Part shown: in pieces, positions 54,501 through 62,936 of the stretch | Position numbering within the stretch: the first letter of the stretch is position 1 | Layout: every line of letters begins with the position of its first letter | Assembly: GCA_016794445.1 (NCBI GenBank) | Contig: JAEUKC010000164.1 | Location: 1 to 64,000 of the forward strand | Direction: 5' to 3' | Length of the DNA stretch: 64,000 nt | Source: JADJMO01 sp016794445 | GTDB taxonomy: Bacteria > Myxococcota_A > Polyangia > Polyangiales > JADJMO01 | Notes under the pieces: model-generated | The model's input: the letters and a program-made list of their open reading frames with translations, nothing else | The model's database searches: none | Told to the model about the DNA's origin: nothing | Position numbers and translations under genes: made by a program

Positions 54501-57500
54501 ATCCTCTTAGGGAGGCCGAGGAAGCGTTGATCGTACTCGTAGTCCTGGTGAGCGATTCGGCCGGACTCGAACCCAGCACGCTCGGTCCACAACGGTCTGT
54601 CGAGGCCATCGTAGGCAACGACCTCGCGACCACCGCCACCATGCTCAGCCACCGTGGTCAGGCGCCCGACGGGATCGTAGAGGTGACTCACTACAACGTT
54701 GCCGCCGTCGGGGCGCTGTACCCTTCGAACGCGACCAAAACCATCGTATTGGTGCGTCGAGGTCTCGCCGTTGGGGCCGACGAGGCGCGCAAGCACGCCA
54801 AGGCTCGGATGGTGGTCCAGCTGGACGGAGTGTCCGACGGCATTGGTCACGCGGCGTATGTAGATGGCCTCGAGCGGCTCGTATTCGTAGGCCTCCCATC
54901 GAGTGGAGACGCCGTCGGCGGTCTGGCTCGTGGCTGTGAGCTGTCCCTCCGCGTCGTAGAACATGCGGGTCTCGAGCCGTAGCGCGGGACCATCGTCGGG
55001 ATTGTCGACGCGTCGGACCGGGCGCCCATCAAGGTCGTTCTCGAATGCCACAACCTGGCGCGCGGCGAAGCCATCGACCACAGAGGTCACGGTGGAGCTC
55101 CGGAGCATCCCAAGAAGCCACCGCGTCGTGTCGTTGTCGTACGTGAAGCGACTGGTCAGCTTCTCGGTACCCACCGCGTGCGTCGCAGACTCGATGTTGG
55201 CAAACGAGCCGTACTCGTACGTCGTGCTCGCTGATTGGAACTCGATACCGGTTTGCAATACACGCGAGCGAAGCTCGCGCTGCCTGACTGCGAACGGCTG
55301 CTTGAGCGTCGGATCGCCGTCGACAATCGACCATCGAGCATGTTGCTCGATCCTAACTGCCGCTGGTGTCGTGAGCGCGCCGAACCCGAGGTCGCAGAGA
55401 TTGGGTGACGGCGAGTCGAGCCGCTCGATCTCCGTCTCTTCATCCGTCATCAAGCCAGCGAAAGGGTACGTCGTGCCAATCCGCGTCGCCGCGGATGGAT
55501 CGCCGCTCGTGCCATACGTGCGTATGGTGCGGGCGCTCGAGACCGGGTCGCAGGTCAGGACCTTGGAGAAGCCGAGCCAGCCGCGCCCGAGCGAGTCGGT
55601 CTGCGGATGCTGATACTTGAAGTAGTGCCTCTTCGTGGCCGAGCCGGCGAAGGCGCCATCGTTCCCGATCGTCTGACTCGTGACCACGGCAAGCGCGCGT
55701 GTGGCGCAGATCGTGGGGAACTTGCAAGACCCGTCGCGAACGATCTCGGTGTGCGCGCCATACGTGAACGTCACGCTGGCCCCGCGCGGCGAGGAGACCC
55801 GCACCAGCCGATCGCCGTCGTGACCGCGGAGGTTGTGATAGAGGAACAGCCCGTCCGATCCTTCGAACTGGATGATGTCGCTGTTCCCATCGCCATCGAT
55901 GTCCAGGACCTGGGCATAGGCATAGCCGGAGGCGAAGAAGCGACGTGCCTGCGGAATGCGCGTGATGGTCGGGTGACCCGTCACGAGCACACCCGTGGTT
56001 GCGAGCTGGAGATTGCGCCCGGCCCCACGGTAGACGATGGGGCCAACTCGCGCCTGATCGGGTCCAATCGGATCCGTGGGACCGGTGAGATAGAAGGGAC
56101 CGTTGCGTCCCAGCAGCACGAGGTCCTGCTTGCCGTCATGGTCCCAGTCGACGACGCGGATGCCCGGATCCGTCACGAACTGATCGTGGGCTGGGAAGGC
56201 ATGACCGTGGAGCTGCACCGTCGGATCGAGCGGCGACCCTGGCGGGAGCGGGGACACGATGTCCGTGGGAGTCACCTCGAAAGCCGAGAAGTCAGTTCCC
56301 TTGTTGATCGCCACCGAGGGGATGCCGCCACGGTTCGAGATCTTCACGGCATCGGCCAGGCCGTCCCCGTTGACGTCGACGAACATGAGCCTATCGCCCT
56401 GGCCTGGGTCGATGCCCTCCTGGAAGAAAGCTCCGTTGGTCGAGACGGGCAGCGAGGTTCGGTGGAACCCAGCGACGCTCGTTGCTCTGTAGCGTCCCGA
56501 GCCGGGACCGGGATGCAGAAGCGACGTCGTGATGCCGTCCGTCCGGACGGTGTACGCGGGAAACGGCTGGCGGTACCCCACGTCTCGGATGAATTGGTAG
56601 GACGCCCGTGCCGTGGAGAACGTCGTGATCGGCCCAAGGGCGCCTTCAGCGAGCGCTCGCGAGATCCAGAAAGTGGGGCCATCCGCCACCACACCGGCGC
56701 CCGAGACGACGGTCTTTCCCGCGGGTCGAATGGGCCGAAGGAGGCCGTTGCCGTCCAGATCGGCGAAGTAGAGGGGTGCCGGCCAGGTCTCACAGCGAGT
56801 GCCGAACGCGGTTCCTGCGTCCGCGTTCAACATCGAGCACGTGTCGTAGGGACCGAGGAACAGCGCGTCGTCGAGAGGACCGTCTGCTTTGAACGTCCCG
56901 CTCGACTGGCGTCGGAAGAGCTGCCAACCGGGAGCCTTGCCCGCTTCAGATGCCGTCATCTTCGCGCCCGAGATGGGCACGAACGCCTCGGGGATCCCGT
57001 CTGCATCGATGTCCACCAAGCGGACCACTGGGATGGTGGACCCCGCGTCGGAGTACTGCGCAGGAAGACCGGTCGGCTGCTCGGGGCCGAAGGTCGGGCG
57101 ACCTTCCGCTCCTGTTTGCGCAAGTCGGTAGAACCACTCGAGGCGGTCCACGTCTCCGTCACAGACCGGGCACGGTCGCGTCGGGTCATCACAGGCCACT
57201 GTAGGGCCAGCCGAGCACCGTTCCTTGGCGACCGAACGTCGATAGAAGACGTCGTCTCGCCCGTCGCCGTTGACGTCGGCCACGAGCATCGCGTAGTTGG
57301 TCGCGAAGGCGAACTTCCGCAGTCCCGGGTCGTCCGGCGCCCAGTGCAGCTGAGCCGGATCGAAGGGCAGGGAGATACGTTCGAAATGGTCGGGAACGTT
57401 GATTCCCCAATCGAATTTCAATGGCTCCGAACAGACGCCCCCACCGTCGCAGGAGCGAACTTCAGTGAGTCGGCTGGGGCTGGACGACACCTTGTCTGGT

Positions 57501-58945
57501 GGTGGTGGCGTGGCCGTCTCCGGCGAGTAGCGAAGCCGATACTCGCGCACGAGCCCGATGGCCGTCGGCGACGGGCCGAAGACGCGAATGCTCGCGAGCC
57601 GGTCCGGCACGATCAGACCGACGCCGCTCATGTAGCGTGGCTGCCGGTCGGCACGCGACTGGTAGACGAATTCAACACGCCGCTGCGGCGTGGGGTGCTG
57701 CGGACTGCTGGTGTAGGTGATGTCGTGTGGACGCAGCTCGAATGCAGCGTTGTCTGCGGTGCCGGTCTCGTAACTGTACGCCATCGTGTTGCCGGCGCGG
57801 TCGCTCACTTGCGACAGAGCCCAGGCAACGCGAACTGTCGTGGGGTAGGAATCCGTCGGCGGCAACTCGTCGGTGTCGGCGTAGTCAATCTGGACGCGCT
57901 TGGCGTTCAGCACAGCGGCAAAGGTGCGACTCAATCCGGTTCGACCCGTCGCGACGAAGGAGGACCAGTTGGCGCCTGCGCCCACTTCGTCGATGTAGCC
58001 GACCACTCGGGTGTACGGATCGTGCTCGGGCCGAAACTCGACGGACCTGCTGCCTCGGTTGACCTCGACCAGGTAGTCGCCGTCGAGACAGAGTCGATCG
58101 CTTGCAGAGAACTGGATCGCTGCGGCATTCCCGTCCGAAGCAACGCTCTTGGCGCACCGCCGGACCTCGGAGAACCCACCCAACGACCACCCGATGCCGA
58201 CGAGGCCGTTGCCTGCGCGGCTGTGGTACTTCAGGGCCAGCGCTGGCTCGATGCCCGCTCGTCCAGGAGGAGTCCACAGCGGGATCGTGTACGTCGAGGC
58301 GCCGTCCGGAGTGACCGCGGGGCTGCCGGACAGCAAGGTGCCGGGCGTCTGGTAGAAGCCTTGCCCCTCTCCACCTTCGACCCAGATGCCCTCCTCCGTC
58401 GGGACGATTGTCGTCGCGAAGTCGACGTCCGGATTCGGGCGCCAAGACACGAGGACCGACGTTCCCGGAATCCGCAGCGCTCCCCCTTCGACGAGACATG
58501 TCGCCGAGGCTCCGAGGCCCGCCCAACCAACACCGCCACCAAGGGCCCACGCGAGCGCTTGATTCACGAAGACACCGCGATGGGGTCCGACCGCGAACGA
58601 GACGGGCTGGCCTTGCCCGTCCGGTCCAGGGAACATCCGGTTGGTCACACCGGCTGGAATGACGACCCGTGAAGCGGACGAGTTGTTGTAGCCCCAGACC
58701 ACGTAGGTCTTCCCGTCGGGCGCCTTGTAGACGCAGTCCACGGTCGGGGTGATCGCGGCCGCGTTCGATCCGGGCGCTTCGCAGCCGATGGCCGGGCCTG
58801 TGCCTGGGGCCCCGCCACATCCCTGCACCGCAATCAGGATGACGATGAGGAGCAGCAGCATGCGCAGAACGAGACGTTCTCGCGCTGGCCGTCGCGGAAC
58901 GGCCTCTACCAGCTGCACTGACAAGCATGCGCGCCACAGCATCAT
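51572..58945 (-). CDS. SpvB/TcdB-like Rhs lipoprotein toxin with putative ADP-ribosyltransferase C-terminus
   Basis: This 2457-residue protein has a long n-region, hydrophobic MLLLLIVILIAV and a Cys in QGCGG, indicating a lipoprotein. The SpvB-type domain reads STYTIPLWTPPGRAGIEPAL and GNGLVGIGWSLGGFSEVRRC. VCBS/FG-GAP-like blocks (VADVNGDGRDDVFYRR, FVDVNGDGLADAVKI, VLDIDGDGNSDIIQF) and many YD repeats follow. The core ends at RIYDPMLQRFLTPDPF and VDPTGF. A Gly/Ser linker and a hydrophobic pre-toxin stretch come next. The final 107 residues begin SVFHGSIRNGGTILENGL and contain TFVSRD and STEITL. His2358 and Glu2438 fit an H-[YF]-E type ADP-ribosyltransferase fold. GGAGAG precedes the ATG. Confidence 0.85.
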   Translation of the reverse strand: MMLWRACLSVQLVEAVPRRPARERLVLRMLLLLIVILIAVQGCGGAPGTGPAIGCEAPGSNAAAITPTVDCVYKAPDGKTYVVWGYNNSSASRVVIPAGVTNRMFPGPDGQGQPVSFAVGPHRGVFVNQALAWALGGGVGWAGLGASATCLVEGGALRIPGTSVLVSWRPNPDVDFATTIVPTEEGIWVEGGEGQGFYQTPGTLLSGSPAVTPDGASTYTIPLWTPPGRAGIEPALALKYHSRAGNGLVGIGWSLGGFSEVRRCAKSVASDGNAAAIQFSASDRLCLDGDYLVEVNRGSRSVEFRPEHDPYTRVVGYIDEVGAGANWSSFVATGRTGLSRTFAAVLNAKRVQIDYADTDELPPTDSYPTTVRVAWALSQVSDRAGNTMAYSYETGTADNAAFELRPHDITYTSSPQHPTPQRRVEFVYQSRADRQPRYMSGVGLIVPDRLASIRVFGPSPTAIGLVREYRLRYSPETATPPPPDKVSSSPSRLTEVRSCDGGGVCSEPLKFDWGINVPDHFERISLPFDPAQLHWAPDDPGLRKFAFATNYAMLVADVNGDGRDDVFYRRSVAKERCSAGPTVACDDPTRPCPVCDGDVDRLEWFYRLAQTGAEGRPTFGPEQPTGLPAQYSDAGSTIPVVRLVDIDADGIPEAFVPISGAKMTASEAGKAPGWQLFRRQSSGTFKADGPLDDALFLGPYDTCSMLNADAGTAFGTRCETWPAPLYFADLDGNGLLRPIRPAGKTVVSGAGVVADGPTFWISRALAEGALGPITTFSTARASYQFIRDVGYRQPFPAYTVRTDGITTSLLHPGPGSGRYRATSVAGFHRTSLPVSTNGAFFQEGIDPGQGDRLMFVDVNGDGLADAVKISNRGGIPSVAINKGTDFSAFEVTPTDIVSPLPPGSPLDPTVQLHGHAFPAHDQFVTDPGIRVVDWDHDGKQDLVLLGRNGPFYLTGPTDPIGPDQARVGPIVYRGAGRNLQLATTGVLVTGHPTITRIPQARRFFASGYAYAQVLDIDGDGNSDIIQFEGSDGLFLYHNLRGHDGDRLVRVSSPRGASVTFTYGAHTEIVRDGSCKFPTICATRALAVVTSQTIGNDGAFAGSATKRHYFKYQHPQTDSLGRGWLGFSKVLTCDPVSSARTIRTYGTSGDPSAATRIGTTYPFAGLMTDEETEIERLDSPSPNLCDLGFGALTTPAAVRIEQHARWSIVDGDPTLKQPFAVRQRELRSRVLQTGIEFQSASTTYEYGSFANIESATHAVGTEKLTSRFTYDNDTTRWLLGMLRSSTVTSVVDGFAARQVVAFENDLDGRPVRRVDNPDDGPALRLETRMFYDAEGQLTATSQTADGVSTRWEAYEYEPLEAIYIRRVTNAVGHSVQLDHHPSLGVLARLVGPNGETSTHQYDGFGRVRRVQRPDGGNVVVSHLYDPVGRLTTVAEHGGGGREVVAYDGLDRPLWTERAGFESGRIAHQDYEYDQRFLGLPKRITRPWFTDSPPGSVGVTDVFRDNLGRVMSAVDPVGRTVVHRYDRLLHESEVTVDGAPRVAFQQYDLAGRVVRSGHRGVRTVDSSSPHEVAGSFVYGPFGKLSAAVDAGGNESRWDYEPTTWLRIRRHQDPDLGVREYQYNAFGEVIASVDGNKVETRYERDALGRAWATLNGKDGATCFGWDTADHGLGQLATTQSPDGVKTESVFSVIGQPVEMKVSSGAGAFTLGAGYDAFGRLERLHYPASGFAVRFDYATTNGALWQVKEDVAGGTVFWKQQAEAADGQPTATHYGNGISTSYAYDSSGMLTGIDSLSGAATLQALQYSYNAAAELKQLTDSGRVERFGYDAMGRLETWTSPRLDKPVDASYAYDDVGNLRQRKLNGTATDYDVYPSGVGRILPHAVRSLTPGGPETFKYSAAGEQLEAPGRSVEYNGLHLPKRIQAASAGEVAFQYDAMGGRHAKQRGDQQTIYVGGLYERRSNGSGVEHALHILGPIGKIATVTIDGAGAKTVKYVHADRLGSPQVITDASGVEVPGSRRHFDPFGRAFDPDVPEASPTGPWSLSHGYTGHEEDDDLGLVNMQGRIYDPMLQRFLTPDPFLEAFGRGDGLNRYAYVRSSPTNLVDPTGFSGGPKTCPDGDPMPEGPYPPGGGPGCVEVTIPSGSGPGNGGSGGPGKGGAGSGSGSGGGASSSGGAGSSGGSPGGVPGGTGSAGGVVGGTGSGGGKAGSSGFVPQGNGTYKYQEAPGAPVPPAPKTDDQSSGNPLAAYGVNNWLELEMGIGKSYTEEDLARIEGKNAQMEEVAFLALSLLPAGGFARGTFAILRTGWAARIIGSGVALWTFSSTPNHMAPGTAEKLMIGMSIGGAGLLGPVGAAEETVSVFHGSIRNGGTILENGLDAARAPTFVSRDLAAAQNALTSHPDAVPGLGMIIESRVPVSQFQSVLAPLERPYAGFYPYGLRSTEITLRTPEHIQLFNQFMVKP

Positions 58946-59071
58946 CGGTCTCTCCAGTAGTTTCGCCGGCCCCCGACGAGGTTTCGATCGCGTACCAGAT
59001 CACGTCGGCTGCAATCAACGGCCGCAGGAGGCGCGGTCGCGACAAGTTCCTAAATTCTGTGAACTCAGACG

Positions 59072-59136
59072 CGGCGCAAGCGGACGAGCATGATCTTCGT
59101 CAAGCACCGAGGTACTCGGCGCGAGCGGACGAGCAT
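59072..59136. repeat. 20-bp direct repeat upstream of the SpvB/Rhs toxin gene
   Basis: CGGCGCAAGCGGACGAGCAT (59072-59091) and CGGCGCGAGCGGACGAGCAT (59117-59136) match at 19 of 20 bases, spaced 45 bp start to start. They lie 127-191 bp before the toxin start codon in a 286-bp gene-free region. They could be tandem operator sites or a small duplication. No promoter boxes stand out. Confidence 0.5.
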
Positions 59137-59231
59137 CGCTGCCGTCGCTCTCGAAGGGCTGGTTCGCGATGCTGTAGCGGTCATGAGCGGCTGTCACCAC
59201 ATTGCCACGTCGCCCGGCGCTATCGGTGGGT

Positions 59232-59624
59232 TCAGTCCAGGTGCTCGACGCCCGCGAGGCTCAGCCAGCCGTGGCTGCGGGTCTCGTAGATCGCGACGGT
59301 CGGCGCGGGGAAGCCGCGATCGGCGAACGCGCCGAGCGCGACGACGACGAACCCCGGGAGGCGGCCCACCTCCCAGTGGGTGGTCGAGCCGCACTTGGGG
59401 CAGAAGCGGAAGTGGATGGTCCCGCCCGAATCGCCGACGCGATCGAAGGTGTGCGGCTCGCCGCGCACAGCGACCGCGTCCGCCGGGAAGCGGGCCTGCG
59501 CGCCGAACGCGCTGCCCGTGCGGCGCTGGCAGTCGAGGCAGTGACACACGGACACGCGGACCGGCTCGCCGTCACAGGTGAGCTGGATCGCGCCACAGGC
59601 GCAGGAGGCGACGCGGCTCGGCAT
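59232..59624 (-). CDS. GFA-family (glutathione-dependent formaldehyde-activating-like) protein
   Basis: This 130-residue zinc protein matches the GFA (CENP-V/Gfa) fold. It has CACGAIQLTC near the start, CHCLDCQRRTGSAFGAQARF, then FRFCPKCGSTTHWEV and GFVVVALGAF. The Cys pairs bind two zinc ions. Family members were proposed to help formaldehyde detoxification, but activity is unproven for most. It lies downstream of the toxin promoter region and is convergent to none; its start is divergent to the small zinc-ribbon gene at 59708 (83 bp). Confidence 0.85.
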   Translation of the reverse strand: MPSRVASCACGAIQLTCDGEPVRVSVCHCLDCQRRTGSAFGAQARFPADAVAVRGEPHTFDRVGDSGGTIHFRFCPKCGSTTHWEVGRLPGFVVVALGAFADRGFPAPTVAIYETRSHGWLSLAGVEHLD

Positions 59625-59707
59625 CGCTGGGCTCTACCACCGCGCGCCGCGGGCCTCGCTACCTCGCAGAAGACCACACCACGGAGGCGATTGGCTAGAC
59701 TCGACCC

Positions 59708-60073
59708 ATGTCGGAGCGGCTCGCCCCCTGCCCTTCTTGCTCGCGCCACGTGCGCGTGAGCGCCCCTCGTTGCCCGTTCTGCGCGCGGGAGTTCACGAGA
59801 ACGCTGATGCCCGCGCCCGCACGCGCGGGCCGCAGGTATGTCGGCAAGACCGCGACCGCCCTCTACCTCACGGCGCTCACCACGGCAGGCTGCGGCGCCA
59901 AGTCGGGGCTCCTCGTCCCGGAGGTCGACGACGTCGCGACCGACGACCGCGGCGACGTGCTGGAGTTCGACGGCTTCGTGCTCGACAGCGGCGTCGACGC
60001 TCGGCCCGACTTCGGGATCGACTCGGCTTCGGACGTGGCCGACACCGGCGGCTCGACCCCGATCTACAAGTGA
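59708..60073 (+). CDS. Small protein with N-terminal zinc ribbon and membrane segment
   Basis: This 121-residue protein begins with a zinc-ribbon motif: CPSC (Cys8, Cys11) and CPFC (Cys22, Cys25). A basic loop and a hydrophobic segment with lipobox-like AGC follow (KTATALYLTALTTAGC), then an acidic Asp/Gly/Val-rich extracytoplasmic tail. Proteins of this plan recur in Polyangia with variable tails. The function is unknown. A cytoplasmic zinc ribbon with an exported tail is one reading; an unusual lipoprotein leader is another. Confidence 0.65.
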   Translation: MSERLAPCPSCSRHVRVSAPRCPFCAREFTRTLMPAPARAGRRYVGKTATALYLTALTTAGCGAKSGLLVPEVDDVATDDRGDVLEFDGFVLDSGVDARPDFGIDSASDVADTGGSTPIYK

Positions 60074-60147
60074 ACGGCGAACCAGGCCACCTGCTCCCAC
60101 AGTGACCCAGATTGCCGGGTCGCGAGCGATGGCTACGACTAGAGACG

Positions 60148-60318
60148 ATGGACCTGCTCGTCGCCTCGCTGGTCGGGATCGGGGGTGGCTTCGCCGCCGT
60201 CGTCACGCTGTCGGTGGGCTCGTTCTCCCTGCTGCAGCGGCTCGGTGACGTGCGCCTGGGCGGGTTCCGCCTCGTGACGACGCGGCTCGCGGTCGAGCGC
60301 CGCCATCCGTATCGCTAG
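60148..60318 (+). CDS. Possible small membrane protein (56 aa)
   Basis: This short reading frame encodes one hydrophobic helix (LLVASLVGIGGGFAAVVTLS) and a basic C-terminus. It could be a real single-pass membrane protein, but length and lack of recognised homology leave doubt. It ends 3 bp before the convergent HTTM gene. An in-frame ATG at 60112 would add 12 charged residues. Confidence 0.35.
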   Translation: MDLLVASLVGIGGGFAAVVTLSVGSFSLLQRLGDVRLGGFRLVTTRLAVERRHPYR

Positions 60319-60321
60319 CGG

Positions 60322-61551
60322 TCAAGGCACGGCCAGCAGCACCTCGCGGCGCAGCGGCGGTCGACCGCGCGCGTCCGGATCCACCGACCACCACACCCGC
60401 TCGGCCACGCGACGCACGACCCCGGGCGGCGCCGGTCGGCCCGCGACGAACGCAGCGAGGCGCGCGCGATCCAGCGGGCCCTGCAGCCCGATCAGCGTCC
60501 ACGCGGCGCCCCACTCGGCCTGCGCGTGCGGCCTCCCGAACAGCACCACCTCGCGACCGTCGGCGAAGAACCCCCTCACCTGCAGGTCGGGCATCTCCGC
60601 GCCGGGGCGCCACTGGAACGTCGGGTAACAGGCGAACGGCCACGCGCGCATCTGCCCACGGATCCCCTGCAGCGTGACCGCCGCGAGCACCAGGCCGGTC
60701 ACCGCGAGCGTCGTCGTCGAGACGCCTTCTCGCGATCGCCGCGGCGGCCCGCCCGCGAGCAACCCGACGTAGCAGAGGAACAGCGTCGGGAACTCGATCT
60801 TCATCAGCCACGCCGTCCCGAGGTGGAACGCGAGCCCCATGCCGAGCGCGAACAGACGCGTGCGCGGGAAGAGCACCAGCGCCACGAACCCGAGCTCGAA
60901 GGCGAGCGTGCCGAGGCCGAGCGCGCGCAGCACGAGCGGGTGGTGGTCGACGCGCAACGCGGGCACCCACTCGAACTGCGCCCACTTCCACCACATCTGC
61001 AGGCGGAGGTTGTCGGAGAGGGCCCACCCGAGCCCTTGCTCGGTGAGCTTGTGCACGCCGGGGAACAGGTAGACGAGGCCGAACACGAGCCGCGCCGCGT
61101 CCAGCGGCAGCTCGTAGGCGCGATCGGGTCGCGCCGGGCCGCGGTCCCAGGCGAGCGCGTCGCCACACGGGCTCACCGCGAGGATCGCGAGCAGCCACAC
61201 GAGGTGGTGGTGGTGGATCACGTTCCCCTGCCGCTGCGGCAGACCGAGGACGTAGGTCGCCGTCACCGCGGCGGTGATCAGGGCCGCTCGGGTGTACACG
61301 CCGAAGAGCGCGGCGAAGCACGACGCGACGAGCAAGAGCTGCATCCCGCGACCGAGCAGCGGCGTCACGGGGACCGGCAGCGACCAGAGCCCCTCGAGCG
61401 GCACGACCAGCGGCGGCGGCAGCGAGGCCCAGCGGACCGCCTCCTGCGTCGCGGGGTTCAGCAGCACGAGCGCGACGACCACGATGCGCAGCACGGCGAG
61501 CCCCGTCCGCGGGTCTCGGCGGACGTCGCGCCCGAGCGCCCGCAGGTTCAC
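60322..61551 (-). CDS. HTTM-domain integral membrane protein
   Basis: This 409-residue protein has about six to eight hydrophobic segments (LRIVVVALVLL, MQLLLVASCFAALFGVYTRA, LAFELGFVALVLFPRTR, LFLCYVGLLAGG). It has NVIHHHHLVWLLAILAVSP and FGLVYLFPGVHKLTEQGLGW, the hallmarks of the HTTM/vitamin K-dependent carboxylase-like domain. The C-terminus is soluble. The biochemical role of bacterial HTTM proteins is unsettled. The GTG start overlaps the aroA stop (GTGA), so it is in an operon with aroA and the enoyl-CoA hydratase-like gene. Confidence 0.8.
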   Translation of the reverse strand: MNLRALGRDVRRDPRTGLAVLRIVVVALVLLNPATQEAVRWASLPPPLVVPLEGLWSLPVPVTPLLGRGMQLLLVASCFAALFGVYTRAALITAAVTATYVLGLPQRQGNVIHHHHLVWLLAILAVSPCGDALAWDRGPARPDRAYELPLDAARLVFGLVYLFPGVHKLTEQGLGWALSDNLRLQMWWKWAQFEWVPALRVDHHPLVLRALGLGTLAFELGFVALVLFPRTRLFALGMGLAFHLGTAWLMKIEFPTLFLCYVGLLAGGPPRRSREGVSTTTLAVTGLVLAAVTLQGIRGQMRAWPFACYPTFQWRPGAEMPDLQVRGFFADGREVVLFGRPHAQAEWGAAWTLIGLQGPLDRARLAAFVAGRPAPPGVVRRVAERVWWSVDPDARGRPPLRREVLLAVP

Positions 61552-62936
61552 GGCGTCTCGAGGATCTCCGCGCCGAGATCGGTGAGCACCCGCGCGAAGC
61601 CGGGGAAGCTCGTGGCCACGTTGTCGACGCCGCGCACGCGACTCTCGCCGTCGGCGCGCAGCGCCAGCACCGCCGCCGACATGGCGATGCGGTGGTCGTC
61701 GTGCGCGTCGACCGTGGCCGCGCGCAGCTTGCCCTGGGGCTTGCCGACGATCTCGAGGCCGTCGGGCAGCTCGCGCGCCTCGACCCCGAACGCGCGCAGC
61801 ACCTCGGCCATCACCGCGAGCCGGTCGCTCTCCTTGACCCGCAGCTCGGCGGCGTCGCGGATCACGGTGGTGCCCTTGGCGCAGGCCGCGGCGACGCAGA
61901 GGATCGGGATCTCGTCGACGGCGCGCGGCACGAGCTCGCCGCCGACGTTGGCCGCGACCATGCCCACCCCGTTCGCGTCGACCGCGCCCATGGCATCGAG
62001 CGTGGCGATGGGCTCGGCGCCCTCCTCGCCCTTGGGCACGATCTGCGCACCCGCGGACATGGCGCGGAGCACGTCGAGCGCGCCGGTGCGCGTGGGGTTC
62101 ACGCCCACGTCGACGATGCGCACCACGCTGCCCTCGACGAGGTTGGCGGCGACCACGAGGAACGCCGCGGCGGACGGGTCGCCCGGCACGGTGAGGTCGA
62201 ACGGCGCGATGCAGCCATCCCAGCCGGCTGGGTCGAGCTCGACGAGCGAGCCGACGCGCCGCAGCGGCACCCCCGCGAGCTCGAGCATGCGCTCGGTGTG
62301 GTCGCGCGAGAGGGTCGGCTCCTTCACCACGGTGACGCCGTGCGCGTAGAGCCCGCTGAGCAAGAGGGCGGACTTGACCTGCGCGCTCGCCACCGCGAGC
62401 TCGATCTCGCTCGGCCCGAGGAACTCGCCCTCGATCAGCGGGGCGATACGGATCGGCGCCGTCTCGTCGTCCTTCTTCGGGTGGGGCGCGCCGCGGCAGT
62501 GGGCGCCGCGCGCGCGGAGCGGCTCGAGCACCCGGCGCATGGGCCGCTTCGACAGCGACGCGTCGCCGACGAGCGTGCTCCCGAAGGCCTGCGCCGCGAG
62601 CAACCCCGAAAGGAGGCGCATGGTCGTGCCGCTGTTGCCGCAGTCGAGCGGGCGGCCGTCGACGGGCATCTTGAGGCCGAAGAGGCCGAGGCCGTGCACG
62701 CGGATCCGACCGCCCTTGGGGAACACCGGCGCCTCGACGACCTCGTGGGCGACGCCCATCGCCTCGAAGCAGCGGAGCGTGCTGACGTTGTCCTCGCCGA
62801 ACGAGAAGCGCCGGATCGTGCTCGTGCCCTCGGCGAGGGCGGCGAACATCACCGCGCGGTGGCCGATGCTCTTGTCCGATGGCACCCGGACGACACCGCG
62901 GAGCGGGTGCGCCGCGGGCCTGACGACGAAGTCCAT
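61548..62936 (-). CDS. aroA: 3-phosphoshikimate 1-carboxyvinyltransferase (EPSP synthase)
   Basis: This 462-residue enzyme joins shikimate 3-phosphate and phosphoenolpyruvate on the route to aromatic amino acids. It has the N-terminal DKSIGHRA motif (from residue 21), DCGNSGTTMR (98-107), DASLSKRPMRRVLEPLRARG and the C-terminal ESDRLAVMAEVLRAFGV and DDHRIAMSAA. CGNSGTTMR resembles the class II type rather than the LGNAGTAMR of class I. Length is slightly above the usual 430-450. The ATG overlaps the stop of the upstream gene by 1 bp, and the stop overlaps the HTTM start. Confidence 0.93.
   Translation of the reverse strand: MDFVVRPAAHPLRGVVRVPSDKSIGHRAVMFAALAEGTSTIRRFSFGEDNVSTLRCFEAMGVAHEVVEAPVFPKGGRIRVHGLGLFGLKMPVDGRPLDCGNSGTTMRLLSGLLAAQAFGSTLVGDASLSKRPMRRVLEPLRARGAHCRGAPHPKKDDETAPIRIAPLIEGEFLGPSEIELAVASAQVKSALLLSGLYAHGVTVVKEPTLSRDHTERMLELAGVPLRRVGSLVELDPAGWDGCIAPFDLTVPGDPSAAAFLVVAANLVEGSVVRIVDVGVNPTRTGALDVLRAMSAGAQIVPKGEEGAEPIATLDAMGAVDANGVGMVAANVGGELVPRAVDEIPILCVAAACAKGTTVIRDAAELRVKESDRLAVMAEVLRAFGVEARELPDGLEIVGKPQGKLRAATVDAHDDHRIAMSAAVLALRADGESRVRGVDNVATSFPGFARVLTDLGAEILETP

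Noticed and set aside
55607..58672. 1021-codon open frame on the + strand opposite the SpvB/Rhs toxin
   Set aside because: Antisense shadow with no recognisable domain. The - strand carries SpvB, VCBS and YD motifs.
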